Positions 20,278 to 28,596 of a stretch of 64,000 nucleotides of DNA are shown here, piece by piece. The notes under the pieces were generated by a model, which saw nothing but the letters and a program-made list of their open reading frames with translations, made no database searches and had not been told where the DNA came from. Positions within the stretch are counted from its first letter, which is position 1; each line of letters opens with the position of its first letter. The stretch is from JAGNKE01 sp965230245 (lineage in GTDB: Bacteria > Pseudomonadota > Alphaproteobacteria > Micavibrionales > Micavibrionaceae): assembly GCA_965230245.1 (NCBI GenBank), contig OZ246000.1, forward strand, positions 1,550,001 to 1,614,000, in the 5' to 3' direction. Position numbers and translations under genes: made by a program.

Positions 20278-20642
20278 TTCAGATGCAATCACGCATGGCC
20301 GTTGCCGATAACAGTGGTGCACGTGAAGTACAGTGCATCAAGGTTCTGGGCGGTTCCAAACGTCGTACAGCCAACATCGGCGACGTCGTTATCGTCTCTG
20401 TAAAGGATGCTATTCCACGTGGCCGCGTCAAAAAGGGTGAAGTCGCCCGCGCGGTGATCGTTCGCACAAGATTCGGTCTGCAGCGCAGATACGGCGAAAA
20501 AATCCGTTTCGACGGCAACGCTTGTGTTTTGATCAACAAAAACGGCGAGCCGATCGGCACACGTATTTTTGGCCCCGTCACACGTGAACTGCGTGCCGGC
20601 GGGTACATGAAAATTATTTCTCTGGCTTCGGAGGTGCTGTAA
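20274..20642 (+). CDS. rplN: 50S ribosomal protein L14
   Basis: Inter-subunit-bridge protein, 122 residues, exactly the family length. MIQMQSRMAVADNSGAREVQCIKVLGG, GDVVIVSVKDAIPRGRVKKGEV and GTRIFGPVTRELR are diagnostic. It overlaps the rpsQ stop by four bases and lies two bases ahead of rplX, so it is translationally coupled on both sides. Confidence 0.98.
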   Translation: MIQMQSRMAVADNSGAREVQCIKVLGGSKRRTANIGDVVIVSVKDAIPRGRVKKGEVARAVIVRTRFGLQRRYGEKIRFDGNACVLINKNGEPIGTRIFGPVTRELRAGGYMKIISLASEVL

Positions 20643-20644
20643 CA

Positions 20645-20971
20645 ATGACCAAGCCGAAAAGAAAAGTAAAAAAAGGTGACCAGGTGATTGTGCTTACGGG
20701 CAAAGACCGTGGCGCAAAAGGTGAAGTCCTTAAGGTTCTGACATCCCAAAACCGCGTAATCGTGCAAGGCGTGAATATGGTGACACACCACCGTAAGCCG
20801 TCTCAGGTTGCCGCAGGCGGGATCGAGAAAAAGGAAGCCGCCATTCATATTTCTAACGTGGCGCTGGCCGACCCTAAATCAGGCGAAGCAACCCGCGTAG
20901 GATTTAAAACGTTGAAGGACGGGAAGAAAGTCCGTATCGCCAGAAAATCCGGCGAGACCTTTAAAGACTAA
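20645..20971 (+). CDS. rplX: 50S ribosomal protein L24
   Basis: Assembly-initiator protein of the 50S, 108 residues. KOW motif KKGDQVIVLTGKDRGAKGEVLKVL near the N terminus, then VQGVNMVTHHRKPSQ and the ATRVGFKTLKDGKKVRIARKSGE end. Site GGAGGTGCTG within the rplN end serves its start. Confidence 0.97.
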   Translation: MTKPKRKVKKGDQVIVLTGKDRGAKGEVLKVLTSQNRVIVQGVNMVTHHRKPSQVAAGGIEKKEAAIHISNVALADPKSGEATRVGFKTLKDGKKVRIARKSGETFKD

Positions 20972-21001
20972 AGGTCAGGGCAAAAGATTTAATAAGTGAG
21001 C

Positions 21002-21550
21002 ATGAAAATGAAACCACGTTATAAAGAATTGTACGAAAACGAGATTGTACCCGCTCTGGACAAGAAGTTCGGTTACAAAAATCCGCACCAGCGCCCGGCT
21101 CTGGACAAAATCGTCATCAACATGGGTATTGGTGACGCGACACAGGACCGCAAGCACATCGAAAATGCGGCCAACGATCTCGCACTGATCGCAGGTCAGA
21201 AGCCTGTCATCACAAAGGCACGTAAATCAAATGCGTCCTTCAAAATCCGTGACGGCATGGCAATCGGTGTGAAGGTAACACTACGCCGCGAAAGAATGTA
21301 CGAATTCCTGGACCGTCTGGTCACAATTACAATGCCGCGTATTCGCGACTTCCGCGGAATCAACGGCAAGAGCTTTGACGGACGTGGTAACTACGCTATG
21401 GGTCTTAAAGAACACATCGTGTTCCCTGAAATCGAATACGATAAGGTCGACTCCATCCGTGGTATGGACATCATCATCTGTACGACTGCTCAAACAGATG
21501 AAGAAGCAAAAGAACTCCTGAAGGCATTCAAAATGCCGTTCAGAAACTAA
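21002..21550 (+). CDS. rplE: 50S ribosomal protein L5
   Basis: 5S rRNA-binding protein, 182 residues from this start. RPALDKIVINMGIGDATQDRK, KARKSNASFKIRDGMAIGVKVTLR and the C-terminal GMDIIICTTAQTDEEAKELLKAFKMPF are typical. The start is uncertain: GTG at 20996, ATG at 21002 and ATG at 21008 are all in frame and there is no clear ribosome site; I chose the first ATG. Confidence 0.95.
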   Translation: MKMKPRYKELYENEIVPALDKKFGYKNPHQRPALDKIVINMGIGDATQDRKHIENAANDLALIAGQKPVITKARKSNASFKIRDGMAIGVKVTLRRERMYEFLDRLVTITMPRIRDFRGINGKSFDGRGNYAMGLKEHIVFPEIEYDKVDSIRGMDIIICTTAQTDEEAKELLKAFKMPFRN

Positions 21551-21590
21551 GGTTTAAAGGAAACAGTTTTTAACTGGAAAGAGACGTAAA

Positions 21591-21896
21591 ATGGCAAAAG
21601 TCTGTATGATCGAAAGAGATAAGAAACGCAGAAAGCTGGCGAAAAGATACGCAAAGAAGCGTGCCGAGCTGAAGGCGATTATCCGCAATCAGGAAATTCC
21701 TGCGGATGAACGTTTTGAGGCGGTACTCAAACTTGCTGAATTGCCTCGCAATTCATCCAAGACCCGTATCCGTAACCGCTGTGCGCTATCCGGTCGTCCT
21801 CGCGGTCATTTCCGTAAGTTTAACCTGTCCCGTATTGCACTACGTGATCTCGCATCAAGTGGTCAGTTGCCGGGCGTAACGAAATCAAGCTGGTAA
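21591..21896 (+). CDS. rpsN: 30S ribosomal protein S14 (zinc-free type)
   Basis: Head protein, 101 residues, the long form without the CxxC...CxxC zinc ribbon. RDKKRRKLAKRYAKKRAELKAII and the C-terminal RNRCALSGRPRGHFRKFNLSRIALRDLASSGQLPGVTKSSW are diagnostic. RBS is modest (AAGAGACG). Confidence 0.97.
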   Translation: MAKVCMIERDKKRRKLAKRYAKKRAELKAIIRNQEIPADERFEAVLKLAELPRNSSKTRIRNRCALSGRPRGHFRKFNLSRIALRDLASSGQLPGVTKSSW

Positions 21897-21911
21897 GGGA
21901 GGGTTTGAACA

Positions 21912-22310
21912 ATGTCTATGAATGATCCCCTCGGCGATATGCTGACACGCATCAGAAACGGCCAGCAGGCCCGCAAGAAAATTGTGGAATGCCCGTTTTC
22001 CCGCTTACGTGAAAATGTTTGCGCTGTTCTGAAAGACGAAGGATTCATCCGCGGTTTCAAAGTCGTCGATGGAGAGAACAACAAAAAGTCTCTGCACGTC
22101 GAGCTGAAATACGCTGAAGGTGAAGGTGTTATTCGCAAGATTGACCGTGTATCCACACCCGGTCGCCGCGTGTACACAAGTGTTAAGGACATGCCGCGTT
22201 TTTACAACGGTCTGGGTATTCTGGTTGTTTCCACACCACGCGGTGTGATGGCCGACCACAAAGCCCGCGCTGAAAACGTTGGTGGTGAAGTTTTGTGCCA
22301 GATCTTCTAG
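21912..22310 (+). CDS. rpsH: 30S ribosomal protein S8
   Basis: Central-domain 16S rRNA-binding protein, 132 residues. MNDPLGDMLTRIRNGQQA at the N terminus and VSTPGRRVYTSVKDMPRFYNGLGILVVSTPRGVMADHKA at the C terminus are typical. In E. coli S8 represses the spc operon; no matching leader was recognised here. RBS GGGAGGG. Confidence 0.97.
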   Translation: MSMNDPLGDMLTRIRNGQQARKKIVECPFSRLRENVCAVLKDEGFIRGFKVVDGENNKKSLHVELKYAEGEGVIRKIDRVSTPGRRVYTSVKDMPRFYNGLGILVVSTPRGVMADHKARAENVGGEVLCQIF

Positions 22311-22342
22311 GCACTGGAATTTAAGTTTAGGGAATGTGAGAT

Positions 22343-22903
22343 ATGTCACGTATTGGTAAAAATCCTGTATCGATCCCCGACGGAGTTGACGTTCAGCTTC
22401 AGGGGCAGGACATTAAAGTTAAAGGCAAGCAAGGCGAACTCAACATGGTGATCCATGATGACGTGTCTATTGCCATCGAAGATGTCGCAAACGACGACGG
22501 CAAGACGGAAAAAATCGTCCGCCTCAGCCCGAAATCGGAAAGCCCGATCGCAAATCAGGTCTGGCCGACAATGCGCACGCTTGTTTACAACATGATCACA
22601 GGCGTGAGCGAAGGGTTCGAAAAGAAACTCCTGATCCAGGGTGTTGGTTACCGTGCAAACCTGCAGGGTAGCGACCTCGTTCTCGCACTCGGCTTCTCAC
22701 ACGAAGTCCGCTACAAGGTGCCGGAAGGGATCAAGATAGCTGTAGAAAAACAAACGGAAATTACGGTATCCGGCATCGACAAACAACTCGTCGGTCAGGT
22801 CGCGGCGGAAATTCGCTCTTACCGTAAGCCTGAGCCTTACAAAGGCAAGGGTATCCGTTACGCGGATGAATACGTCATCCGTAAAGAAGGTAAGAAGAAA
22901 TAA
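22343..22903 (+). CDS. rplF: 50S ribosomal protein L6
   Basis: Factor-binding-region protein, 186 residues (family 177-180). SRIGKNPVSIPDGVDV, LLIQGVGYRANLQGSDLVLALGFSH and the RKPEPYKGKGIRYADE block are diagnostic. The middle loop around residues 45-55 is slightly longer and acidic (ANDDGKTEK). RBS AGGGAATG; rplR follows after 11 bp. Confidence 0.97.
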   Translation: MSRIGKNPVSIPDGVDVQLQGQDIKVKGKQGELNMVIHDDVSIAIEDVANDDGKTEKIVRLSPKSESPIANQVWPTMRTLVYNMITGVSEGFEKKLLIQGVGYRANLQGSDLVLALGFSHEVRYKVPEGIKIAVEKQTEITVSGIDKQLVGQVAAEIRSYRKPEPYKGKGIRYADEYVIRKEGKKK

Positions 22904-22914
22904 GGAAGCGGACA

Positions 22915-23310
22915 ATGGCAAAAGCAGCAGCAGTAAAAACGACATCGACAAAACGCCGCTCGTACAGAACGAGAAACAAAATTCGCCGCGTCAACATCGA
23001 GCGCAACAGCAAGCGCGAAGTAAGACCGCGTCTTTCGGTTTTCCGTTCCGGCAAGCAGATTTACGCGCAAATCATTTGCGATATTCGCGGAATCACTCTG
23101 GCATCAGCCTCCACACTGGATAAAGAGCTTAAAGAAAAGCTGAAATCCGGTGCGACAAAAGAAGCTGCTGCGGAAGTCGGAAAGCTGATCGCGGAACGCG
23201 CTAAAAAAGCAGGCGTTTCAAAAGTAGTATACGACCGTGGGCCTTTCGTTTATCACGGCCGGGTGAAAGCTCTGGCTGAAGGCGCTCGCGAAGGCGGTCT
23301 GGAATTTTAA
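22915..23310 (+). CDS. rplR: 50S ribosomal protein L18
   Basis: 5S rRNA-binding protein, 131 residues against 117-120, the surplus being a Lys/Ala/Thr-rich N terminus (MAKAAAVKTTSTKRR). RPRLSVFRSGKQIYAQIICDIRG and the end VVYDRGPFVYHGRVKALAEGAREGGLEF are typical. RBS AAGGAAG. Confidence 0.97.
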   Translation: MAKAAAVKTTSTKRRSYRTRNKIRRVNIERNSKREVRPRLSVFRSGKQIYAQIICDIRGITLASASTLDKELKEKLKSGATKEAAAEVGKLIAERAKKAGVSKVVYDRGPFVYHGRVKALAEGAREGGLEF

Positions 23311-23328
23311 TAATAGGGATAAGATATT

Positions 23329-23886
23329 ATGGCACGTGGTTCTGAAAAACATCAGGAAGAACAAGAATTCGTCGAAAGACTCGTCGGCATCAACCGTGTA
23401 GCAAAGGTTGTGAAAGGTGGTCGTCGTTTCGGTTTCGCGGCACTGGTTATCGTCGGTGACGGTAAAGGCCGTGTCGGTCACGGTAACGGTAAGGCGAAGG
23501 AAGTTCCTGAAGCGATCCGTAAGGCAACCGAGCAGGCAAAACGCAACATGATCCGCGTTCCTCTGCGCGAAGGCCGCACCATTCACCACGATGTGAAGGG
23601 AACGGCCGGCGCCGGTAAGGTGTTCCTGAGATCCGCACCGCAAGGTACGGGGATTATCGCAGGTGGTCCGATGCGTGCGGTATTCGAAGCTCTGGGAATT
23701 CAGGACATCGTCGCAAAGGCAATCGGTTCCAACAACCCTTACAGCATGGTCAACGCAACATTTGATGCGCTGGAAAACATGCAGAGCCCGCGCCACGTTG
23801 CGGCACGCAGAAATAAAAAGGTCAGTGAAATCGTTTCCAACCGTGAAACAACATCTTCTACTGGCACTGACACAGGCGAAGAATAA
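23329..23886 (+). CDS. rpsE: 30S ribosomal protein S5
   Basis: Fidelity protein at the 30S mRNA entry, 185 residues. VNRVAKVVKGGRRF-type opening, GDGKGRVGHGNGKAKEVPEAIRKATEQAKRNM and GTGIIAGGPMRAVFEALGIQDIVAKAIGSNNPYSMVNATFDAL are diagnostic. A serine/threonine-rich C terminus extends it slightly. Weak RBS (AGGGAT). Confidence 0.97.
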   Translation: MARGSEKHQEEQEFVERLVGINRVAKVVKGGRRFGFAALVIVGDGKGRVGHGNGKAKEVPEAIRKATEQAKRNMIRVPLREGRTIHHDVKGTAGAGKVFLRSAPQGTGIIAGGPMRAVFEALGIQDIVAKAIGSNNPYSMVNATFDALENMQSPRHVAARRNKKVSEIVSNRETTSSTGTDTGEE

Positions 23887-23920
23887 GAAACAAGTATTAT
23901 TTCGGTAAAGGATCAGGCAG

Positions 23921-24307
23921 ATGGCTGAAGAAGAGAAGAAGACAAAAAAGGCACCGGCAAAGAAAAAGGCTGCGCCTAAGGCTGAAAAAGAAACAAAGGC
24001 GAAAGCTGCCCCTAAAACGGAAAAGGCTGCTGCTGCAAAATCTGAAAAGAAAGCCGCTGCGCCAAAGAAAAAGGCTGCGCCTAAGAAAACTGTAAAGAAA
24101 ACGGCCAAGAAAAAGCCGTCCGGTAAGACTATCCGCGTGACGCAAATCGGTTCCCCGATCGGTCGTCAGGGCATTCAGCGCAAGACTCTGATCGGTCTGG
24201 GTCTGAACAAAATGCACCGTACGCGCGAACTGGAAGATACGCCCGCGGTGCGCGGCATGATCTCCAAGGTCAGCCACTTGGTAAAAATTGAAGAAGATGC
24301 GGCCTAA
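23921..24307 (+). CDS. rpmD: 50S ribosomal protein L30 with 65-residue basic N-terminal extension
   Basis: The L30 domain (TIRVTQIGSPIGRQGIQRKTLIGLGLNKMHRTRELEDTPAVRGMISKVSHLVKIEE) occupies only about residues 68-125 of 128; L30 normally has about 60 residues in total. The N-terminal half is Lys/Ala-rich low complexity resembling the S17 tail. The ATG at 23921 has an AGGATCAGGCAG site close upstream. An internal start would give a normal-sized L30, but no in-frame ATG with a ribosome site is seen at the domain boundary, so the long form is probably made. Confidence 0.93.
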   Translation: MAEEEKKTKKAPAKKKAAPKAEKETKAKAAPKTEKAAAAKSEKKAAAPKKKAAPKKTVKKTAKKKPSGKTIRVTQIGSPIGRQGIQRKTLIGLGLNKMHRTRELEDTPAVRGMISKVSHLVKIEEDAA

Positions 24308-24334
24308 CCGCCACAAATTTAAGGAATTAAGACC

Positions 24335-24886
24335 ATGAACTTGAACGAACTAAAACCAAAAGAAGGCTCTAAAAAGGCTCGTACACGCGTAGGCCGCGGT
24401 ATCGGTTCCGGTAAGGGCAAGACATCAGGTGTCGGTCAAAAAGGTCAGAAATCACGCTCCGGCGTTGCGATTAAAGGCTTTGAAGGCGGGCAGATGCCTC
24501 TCTACCAACGTTTGCCGAAAGTTGGCTTCCGTAACGGCCAGTTTGCTACGAAACTGTCCGAACTGACACTGGGCAAGCTGCAGGCTGCGATTGATGCGAA
24601 GAAAATCGACCCAAAGAAGCCGATTGACGAAAAAACATTGCTTGAAGCACGTGTTGTAAAAAACAAGCGCGATGGCATTAAGCTGCTTGCATCCGGTGAA
24701 TTGAAAGCCAAAGTCGAACTGAAAGTCACAAAAGCATCAAAAGGTGCTGTTGAAGCTGTCGAAAAGGCCGGTGGTAAAATCGAATTCCTCACAATCGAGG
24801 AAATCAGAGCTGCGAATAAAAAAGAAAAAAGCTCTGATAAAAAAGACCCGAAGAAGGTCAAAAAAGAAAAAACTGCGAAAAAATAA
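24335..24886 (+). CDS. rplO: 50S ribosomal protein L15 with basic tail
   Basis: Late-assembly 50S protein, 183 residues against about 150-160. MNLNELKPKEGSKKARTRVGRGIGSGKGKTSGVGQKGQKSRSG at the N terminus is diagnostic; the L15e/L18e fold follows, and the last 25 or so residues are a Lys-rich tail. RBS AAGGAATTAAGA. In most bacteria secY follows immediately; here a terminator and two unrelated genes intervene. Confidence 0.97.
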   Translation: MNLNELKPKEGSKKARTRVGRGIGSGKGKTSGVGQKGQKSRSGVAIKGFEGGQMPLYQRLPKVGFRNGQFATKLSELTLGKLQAAIDAKKIDPKKPIDEKTLLEARVVKNKRDGIKLLASGELKAKVELKVTKASKGAVEAVEKAGGKIEFLTIEEIRAANKKEKSSDKKDPKKVKKEKTAKK

Positions 24887-24915
24887 AAATATCGCGTAAG
24901 CGGATTTAAGTCATG

Positions 24916-24952
24916 AAGCGCCTTTACCCATTGGGTAGTGGCGTTTTCTTTT
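24916..24952 (+). terminator. Intrinsic terminator after rplO
   Basis: GCGCC...ACCC / GGGT...GGCG stem (24919-24943, with one mismatch and a wobble) followed by TTTTCTTTT. It would end or reduce transcription between rplO and the following genes, splitting secY-adk from the rest of spc. Confidence 0.8.
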
Positions 24953-24979
24953 GACTTATTTTTACAGTGATATTAAGCT
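24951..24979 (+). promoter_or_regulatory. Candidate promoter for the HExxH gene pair
   Basis: TTGACT (24951-24956), 17-base spacer, TAAGCT (24974-24979), directly behind the rplO terminator and about 40 bases before the next start codon. Good -35 and spacing, fair -10. Confidence 0.5.
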
Positions 24980-25020
24980 ATTAGCGAAGTTTATTTAATG
25001 TAATAAAGTCAGTATTTCTT

Positions 25021-25725
25021 ATGCGTCATCCCAAACTATTTGCAGTTCTTCTTTCCGCGCTCATCATCTTTACAAGCGTAGACGCTTACGCGCAGTCCGT
25101 TTGCCCACGCTCCAATCCGATGACCGAAGTCAAAGAAGTTAAAATGAAAACCAAATATTATCGCGGGAAATCCGCGTGGTTCCTGACAAGATGGGCCAAG
25201 GGGCATGCGACTGACGGCGTTATTTTAGGCCTGCATTACGGACCCGAAGGCGTTGGGCCCTTTTCCGCAGACTATCAAACCCGTTTCGAGTTCAAACCCG
25301 TTAGAAATTCTGAGGGTGTTTGTGTGGTAATATCGGAAATAAAAATGGAATTCCGCACTCACCCGATTGTTCACATTGCATCCGAATATCCCGAAAAAAG
25401 CTGCGAATTTAAGGAAATCCTCAAACACGAAAAGAAACACGTAAAAGTCACAAGAGAATGGCAAAAGGAATTTACACCTAAACTCAGACGCGAACTGCAA
25501 AGTATCGCAAAAAAAATCCCCGCGTCGTCACCTGTTTCTATCAACAATGTCGAAGCAGCTCAGCAAGCTTTGGTAAATATTGTTAAGTCACATCTGGACG
25601 AATACATGGAAAAGAAGGCGATCCCTGTTTTTGTTTTCAGACAAAACAAAGTTGATGATCCTCTGGAATACCGTTTAGTGCCGACCAGATGCGAAAATTG
25701 GGTCGATTATCACTACAACTACTAA
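25021..25725 (+). CDS. Secreted HExxH protein A (possible DUF922-like Zn protease)
   Basis: A 234-residue protein with a classic signal peptide (cleavage after about residue 24, AYA-Q) and a motif KHEKKH that fits HExxH of zinc metalloproteases. Surrounding pattern (an IxMEFRTHPIVHIASEY strand, then CEFKEILKHEKKHVKV and a long helix) recalls the DUF922 family, which has HExxH after a Cys-containing strand; the match is by eye and tentative. It is paralogous to the next gene: both share the ELKMEF/EIKMEF - H-I-IA - C - LKHExKHVxxT order. It lies between rplO and secY. Target, localisation (periplasm is expected) and any catalytic activity are unproven. Confidence 0.65.
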   Translation: MRHPKLFAVLLSALIIFTSVDAYAQSVCPRSNPMTEVKEVKMKTKYYRGKSAWFLTRWAKGHATDGVILGLHYGPEGVGPFSADYQTRFEFKPVRNSEGVCVVISEIKMEFRTHPIVHIASEYPEKSCEFKEILKHEKKHVKVTREWQKEFTPKLRRELQSIAKKIPASSPVSINNVEAAQQALVNIVKSHLDEYMEKKAIPVFVFRQNKVDDPLEYRLVPTRCENWVDYHYNY

Positions 25726-25743
25726 CATCTCTGAGAGCATTTA

Positions 25744-26475
25744 ATGGCTCAAGAAAATGTGACAAAGCGGCTAAAAAAGAATCTAGCCGCTTTTGCTTCG
25801 ATAAATCTTTTTGTCGCAATACTATTTTCGACGGGATTAGCCAGTGCGAAGACTTTATCCTGCAAGCAATCAAAAACGCCGGCCTTTCGCCTGAATACCA
25901 AGATAGAAAAGCCGATCATTTCACAAAATATATCTTCAAAAGACCTGACAGAACAGCGGGCAATGGTCGAGGAAATGAAGCCGGAATCGCATGTGCTGGG
26001 CACGGCAAACCCAAATCTGCAAACCGTATTTAACGCAAGCTTTTCCGTAAAAGGACTCGATGGAAATTATTGCATCGAGTTGAAGGAGTTAAAGATGGAA
26101 TTTATTGCCAAGCATGAAATCCATATTGCAAACAATTTTAAAAAAGGCAGCTGTGAGTACGACAAAATCCTCAAACATGAACAAAAACATGTAAGGGCAA
26201 CAGACAAATTTGTTAAGCGCTACAAATCAAAGTTTTCATCTCATATGCGTAAAGCATTGAAAAAATTACCGGAAATAGACCTGATAAGAGAAGGTGAAAT
26301 TGAGCAAGCGCAACAGACTCACATCGACTTCCTGCAAGATGAAGCGAAGGCTTTTCTGGAAAAAATACGCCCCAAACTGGAAGACGTGCATGCCAGAATC
26401 GATACGCCCGAAGAATACGAACGAACTGCCAGAAAATGCGGCGGCAACTGGCAGGAACAACTCTTGAACGAGTGA
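25744..26475 (+). CDS. Secreted HExxH protein B, paralogue of the preceding gene
   Basis: A 243-residue protein with a long n-region, a hydrophobic core at about residues 14-34 and a likely cleavage after ASA. It repeats the layout of the preceding gene: ELKMEFIAKHEIHIANNF, CEYDKILKHEQKHVRATDKFVKRY (HEQKH = HExxH), then a helical Glu/Gln-rich C terminus with a final Cys pair environment (ARKCGGNW). Identity outside the core is low, so the duplication is old. The start is 18 bp after the upstream stop, implying one transcript. DUF922-like zinc protease is the best guess; neither zinc binding nor protease activity can be shown from sequence alone. Confidence 0.65.
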   Translation: MAQENVTKRLKKNLAAFASINLFVAILFSTGLASAKTLSCKQSKTPAFRLNTKIEKPIISQNISSKDLTEQRAMVEEMKPESHVLGTANPNLQTVFNASFSVKGLDGNYCIELKELKMEFIAKHEIHIANNFKKGSCEYDKILKHEQKHVRATDKFVKRYKSKFSSHMRKALKKLPEIDLIREGEIEQAQQTHIDFLQDEAKAFLEKIRPKLEDVHARIDTPEEYERTARKCGGNWQEQLLNE

Positions 26476-26621
26476 GCATCAACCGTATCACCTCAGATCC
26501 CTAAACCTTAGTGTCAAGAATATAACCATAAAAACGATAGAATTATCTCGTCAGCCCTTGTCTGTGCGGCTTCTTTTCTTTATGACTGATTGACTGAATT
26601 TTAACGTTAAAGGGTAATAAA

Positions 26622-27989
26622 ATGGCATCTGCCGCTGAACAGCTTGCGCGGAATGCGAATTGGGGCGCATTGGCAAAAGCAACAGAACTGAAAAAACGTA
26701 TCTTTTTTGTCCTGGGAGCTCTCCTCGTCTATCGTCTGGGAACCTACATTCCTGTTCCCGGTATCGACCCGAATGTATGGAGTCAGATTTTTGATGACAC
26801 CACAAGCAACGGCGGCGGTATTCTGGGCATGTTCAATATGTTCTCCGGTGGTGCGCTCTCGCGTATGTCTATCTTTGCCCTGAACATCATGCCGTATATC
26901 TCGGCATCCATTATCATGCAGCTCGCAACGGCGATGTTTAAAAATCTCGAAGAGTTGAAGAAAGACGGCGAAGTCGGCCGGATGAAAATCAACCAGTATA
27001 CCCGTTATCTGACGGTTCTCTTGGCGGCTGTGCAATCTTATGGTCTGGCCGTAGGTCTGGAAAGCATGCAGGGTGCGGGCGGTGCATCTGCCGTTATTGA
27101 TCCCGGCTTGTTCTTCCGTCTCTCAACCGTAACAACCATCGTCGGCGGTACGGTCTTCCTGATGTGGCTGGGTGAGCAGATCACCCAACGCGGTGTCGGA
27201 AACGGGATTTCTCTAATTATCTTCGCCGGTATTGTCGCCGAACTTCCGAGAGCCACGGGTGCGACTCTGGAATTTGTGCGTAACGGAACCATTCCGTTCA
27301 GCATGTTGATTATGCTTGTTGTGATGATCATTGCCGTCATCGCCTTGATCGTTTTCGTAGAACGCGCACAGCGCCGTATCATCGTACAATACCCGAAACG
27401 CCAGGTCGGCAACCAGTTGATGAGTGGTGATACAAACCACATCCCGCTGAAGCTGAACACATCCGGTGTTATCCCGCCGATCTTTGCATCATCCTTGCTG
27501 CTCCTGCCTTTGACACTCGTAAATGTTATGGGCACCAGCGGAAGCGATTTCTGGGCTGAAATTCCGCTTTATCTCGGCCCCGGAAAGCCTCTTTATATGT
27601 TCCTGTACGGCGCACTTGTTATGTTCTTTGCCTTCTTCTATACGGCTATCGTGTTCAATCCGGAAGAAAACGCGGAAACTTTAAGAAAATACGGCGGCTT
27701 TGTACCCGGTATTCGTCCGGGCAAACACACCGCGGATTACCTTGATTACGTTTTAACAAGAATCACGACAGTCGGTGCAATCTACCTCGTATTTATTTGT
27801 TTATTGCCGGAGTTTCTAATCGCGCAGCATCCCAGCTTACCGTTCTATTTCGGTGGAACAAGCTTGCTGATCGTTGTTAGTGTGACCATGGATACGGTCG
27901 CTCAAATCCACTCGCACCTGATTGCACACCAGTATGAAGGACTCATGAAAAAAGCAAAACTCCGTCGTGGTGGTAGACGACGCAGATAG
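26622..27989 (+). CDS. secY: Protein translocase subunit SecY
   Basis: Channel subunit of the Sec translocon in the inner membrane, 455 residues with ten hydrophobic segments. RLGTYIPVPGIDP, MFSGGALSRMSIFALNIMPYISASIIMQL and, in the cytosolic loop, RRIIVQYPKRQVGNQ... NHIPLKLNTSGVIPPIFASS are diagnostic. It is separated from rplO by a terminator and two foreign genes. It uses the ATG at 26622 with a weak AAAGGGTAAT site; adk begins 13 bp after its stop. Confidence 0.98.
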   Translation: MASAAEQLARNANWGALAKATELKKRIFFVLGALLVYRLGTYIPVPGIDPNVWSQIFDDTTSNGGGILGMFNMFSGGALSRMSIFALNIMPYISASIIMQLATAMFKNLEELKKDGEVGRMKINQYTRYLTVLLAAVQSYGLAVGLESMQGAGGASAVIDPGLFFRLSTVTTIVGGTVFLMWLGEQITQRGVGNGISLIIFAGIVAELPRATGATLEFVRNGTIPFSMLIMLVVMIIAVIALIVFVERAQRRIIVQYPKRQVGNQLMSGDTNHIPLKLNTSGVIPPIFASSLLLLPLTLVNVMGTSGSDFWAEIPLYLGPGKPLYMFLYGALVMFFAFFYTAIVFNPEENAETLRKYGGFVPGIRPGKHTADYLDYVLTRITTVGAIYLVFICLLPEFLIAQHPSLPFYFGGTSLLIVVSVTMDTVAQIHSHLIAHQYEGLMKKAKLRRGGRRRR

Positions 27990-28002
27990 GGAGAAAACCA
28001 AA

Positions 28003-28569
28003 ATGAACATTATTATTTTCGGCCCCCCGGGTGCTGGTAAGGGAACACAATCGGCAAGGATCGAAGAGAACCACGGCCTGAAGCACCTCTCCACAGGTGA
28101 CATGCTGCGCGCTGAAGTGTCCGGCGAAACCGAACTCGGCAAAACCATCAAGGCCATCATGGATTCAGGTGAACTCGTCTCCGACGAAATCATCATCGAA
28201 ATGATCGGCGGCTGTATCAGCAAGCCCGACTGCGAAAATGGCTTCATCCTCGACGGCTTCCCGCGCACGGTCGCGCAAGCCGAAGCATTGGATGAAATGC
28301 TTGGACACATGGCGCGTAAAATAGACCATGTCATTGTGCTTGAGGTTGATGAGGAAGCGTTACTGGGCCGTATCCAGAAACGCGCCGAAGAATCAGGCGG
28401 CGGACGCGGCGATGACAGCGCCGAAGTCCTCAAAAACCGTCTGGAAGTCTATCATTCCCAAACAGCGCCCGTGTTGCCGTATTACGAGAAAAAGGGCGTT
28501 TTGAGAAAAATCGACGGAATGCAGTCCATCGACGACGTAACCGACGCCATCAACGCAGCTCTCAAATAA
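28003..28569 (+). CDS. adk: Adenylate kinase, short LID type
   Basis: Interconverts ATP+AMP and 2 ADP in the cytosol. 188 residues: P-loop GPPGAGKG at 7-14, STGDMLR AMP site, FILDGFPRTVAQA, and a compact LID lacking the zinc-finger insert, the form common in alphaproteobacteria. ATG at 28003 follows AGGGAGAAAA. As usual it follows secY, but the next gene is not rpsM. Confidence 0.96.
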   Translation: MNIIIFGPPGAGKGTQSARIEENHGLKHLSTGDMLRAEVSGETELGKTIKAIMDSGELVSDEIIIEMIGGCISKPDCENGFILDGFPRTVAQAEALDEMLGHMARKIDHVIVLEVDEEALLGRIQKRAEESGGGRGDDSAEVLKNRLEVYHSQTAPVLPYYEKKGVLRKIDGMQSIDDVTDAINAALK

Positions 28570-28596
28570 TATTCGGAACACGGGAAAGACCGCTCG

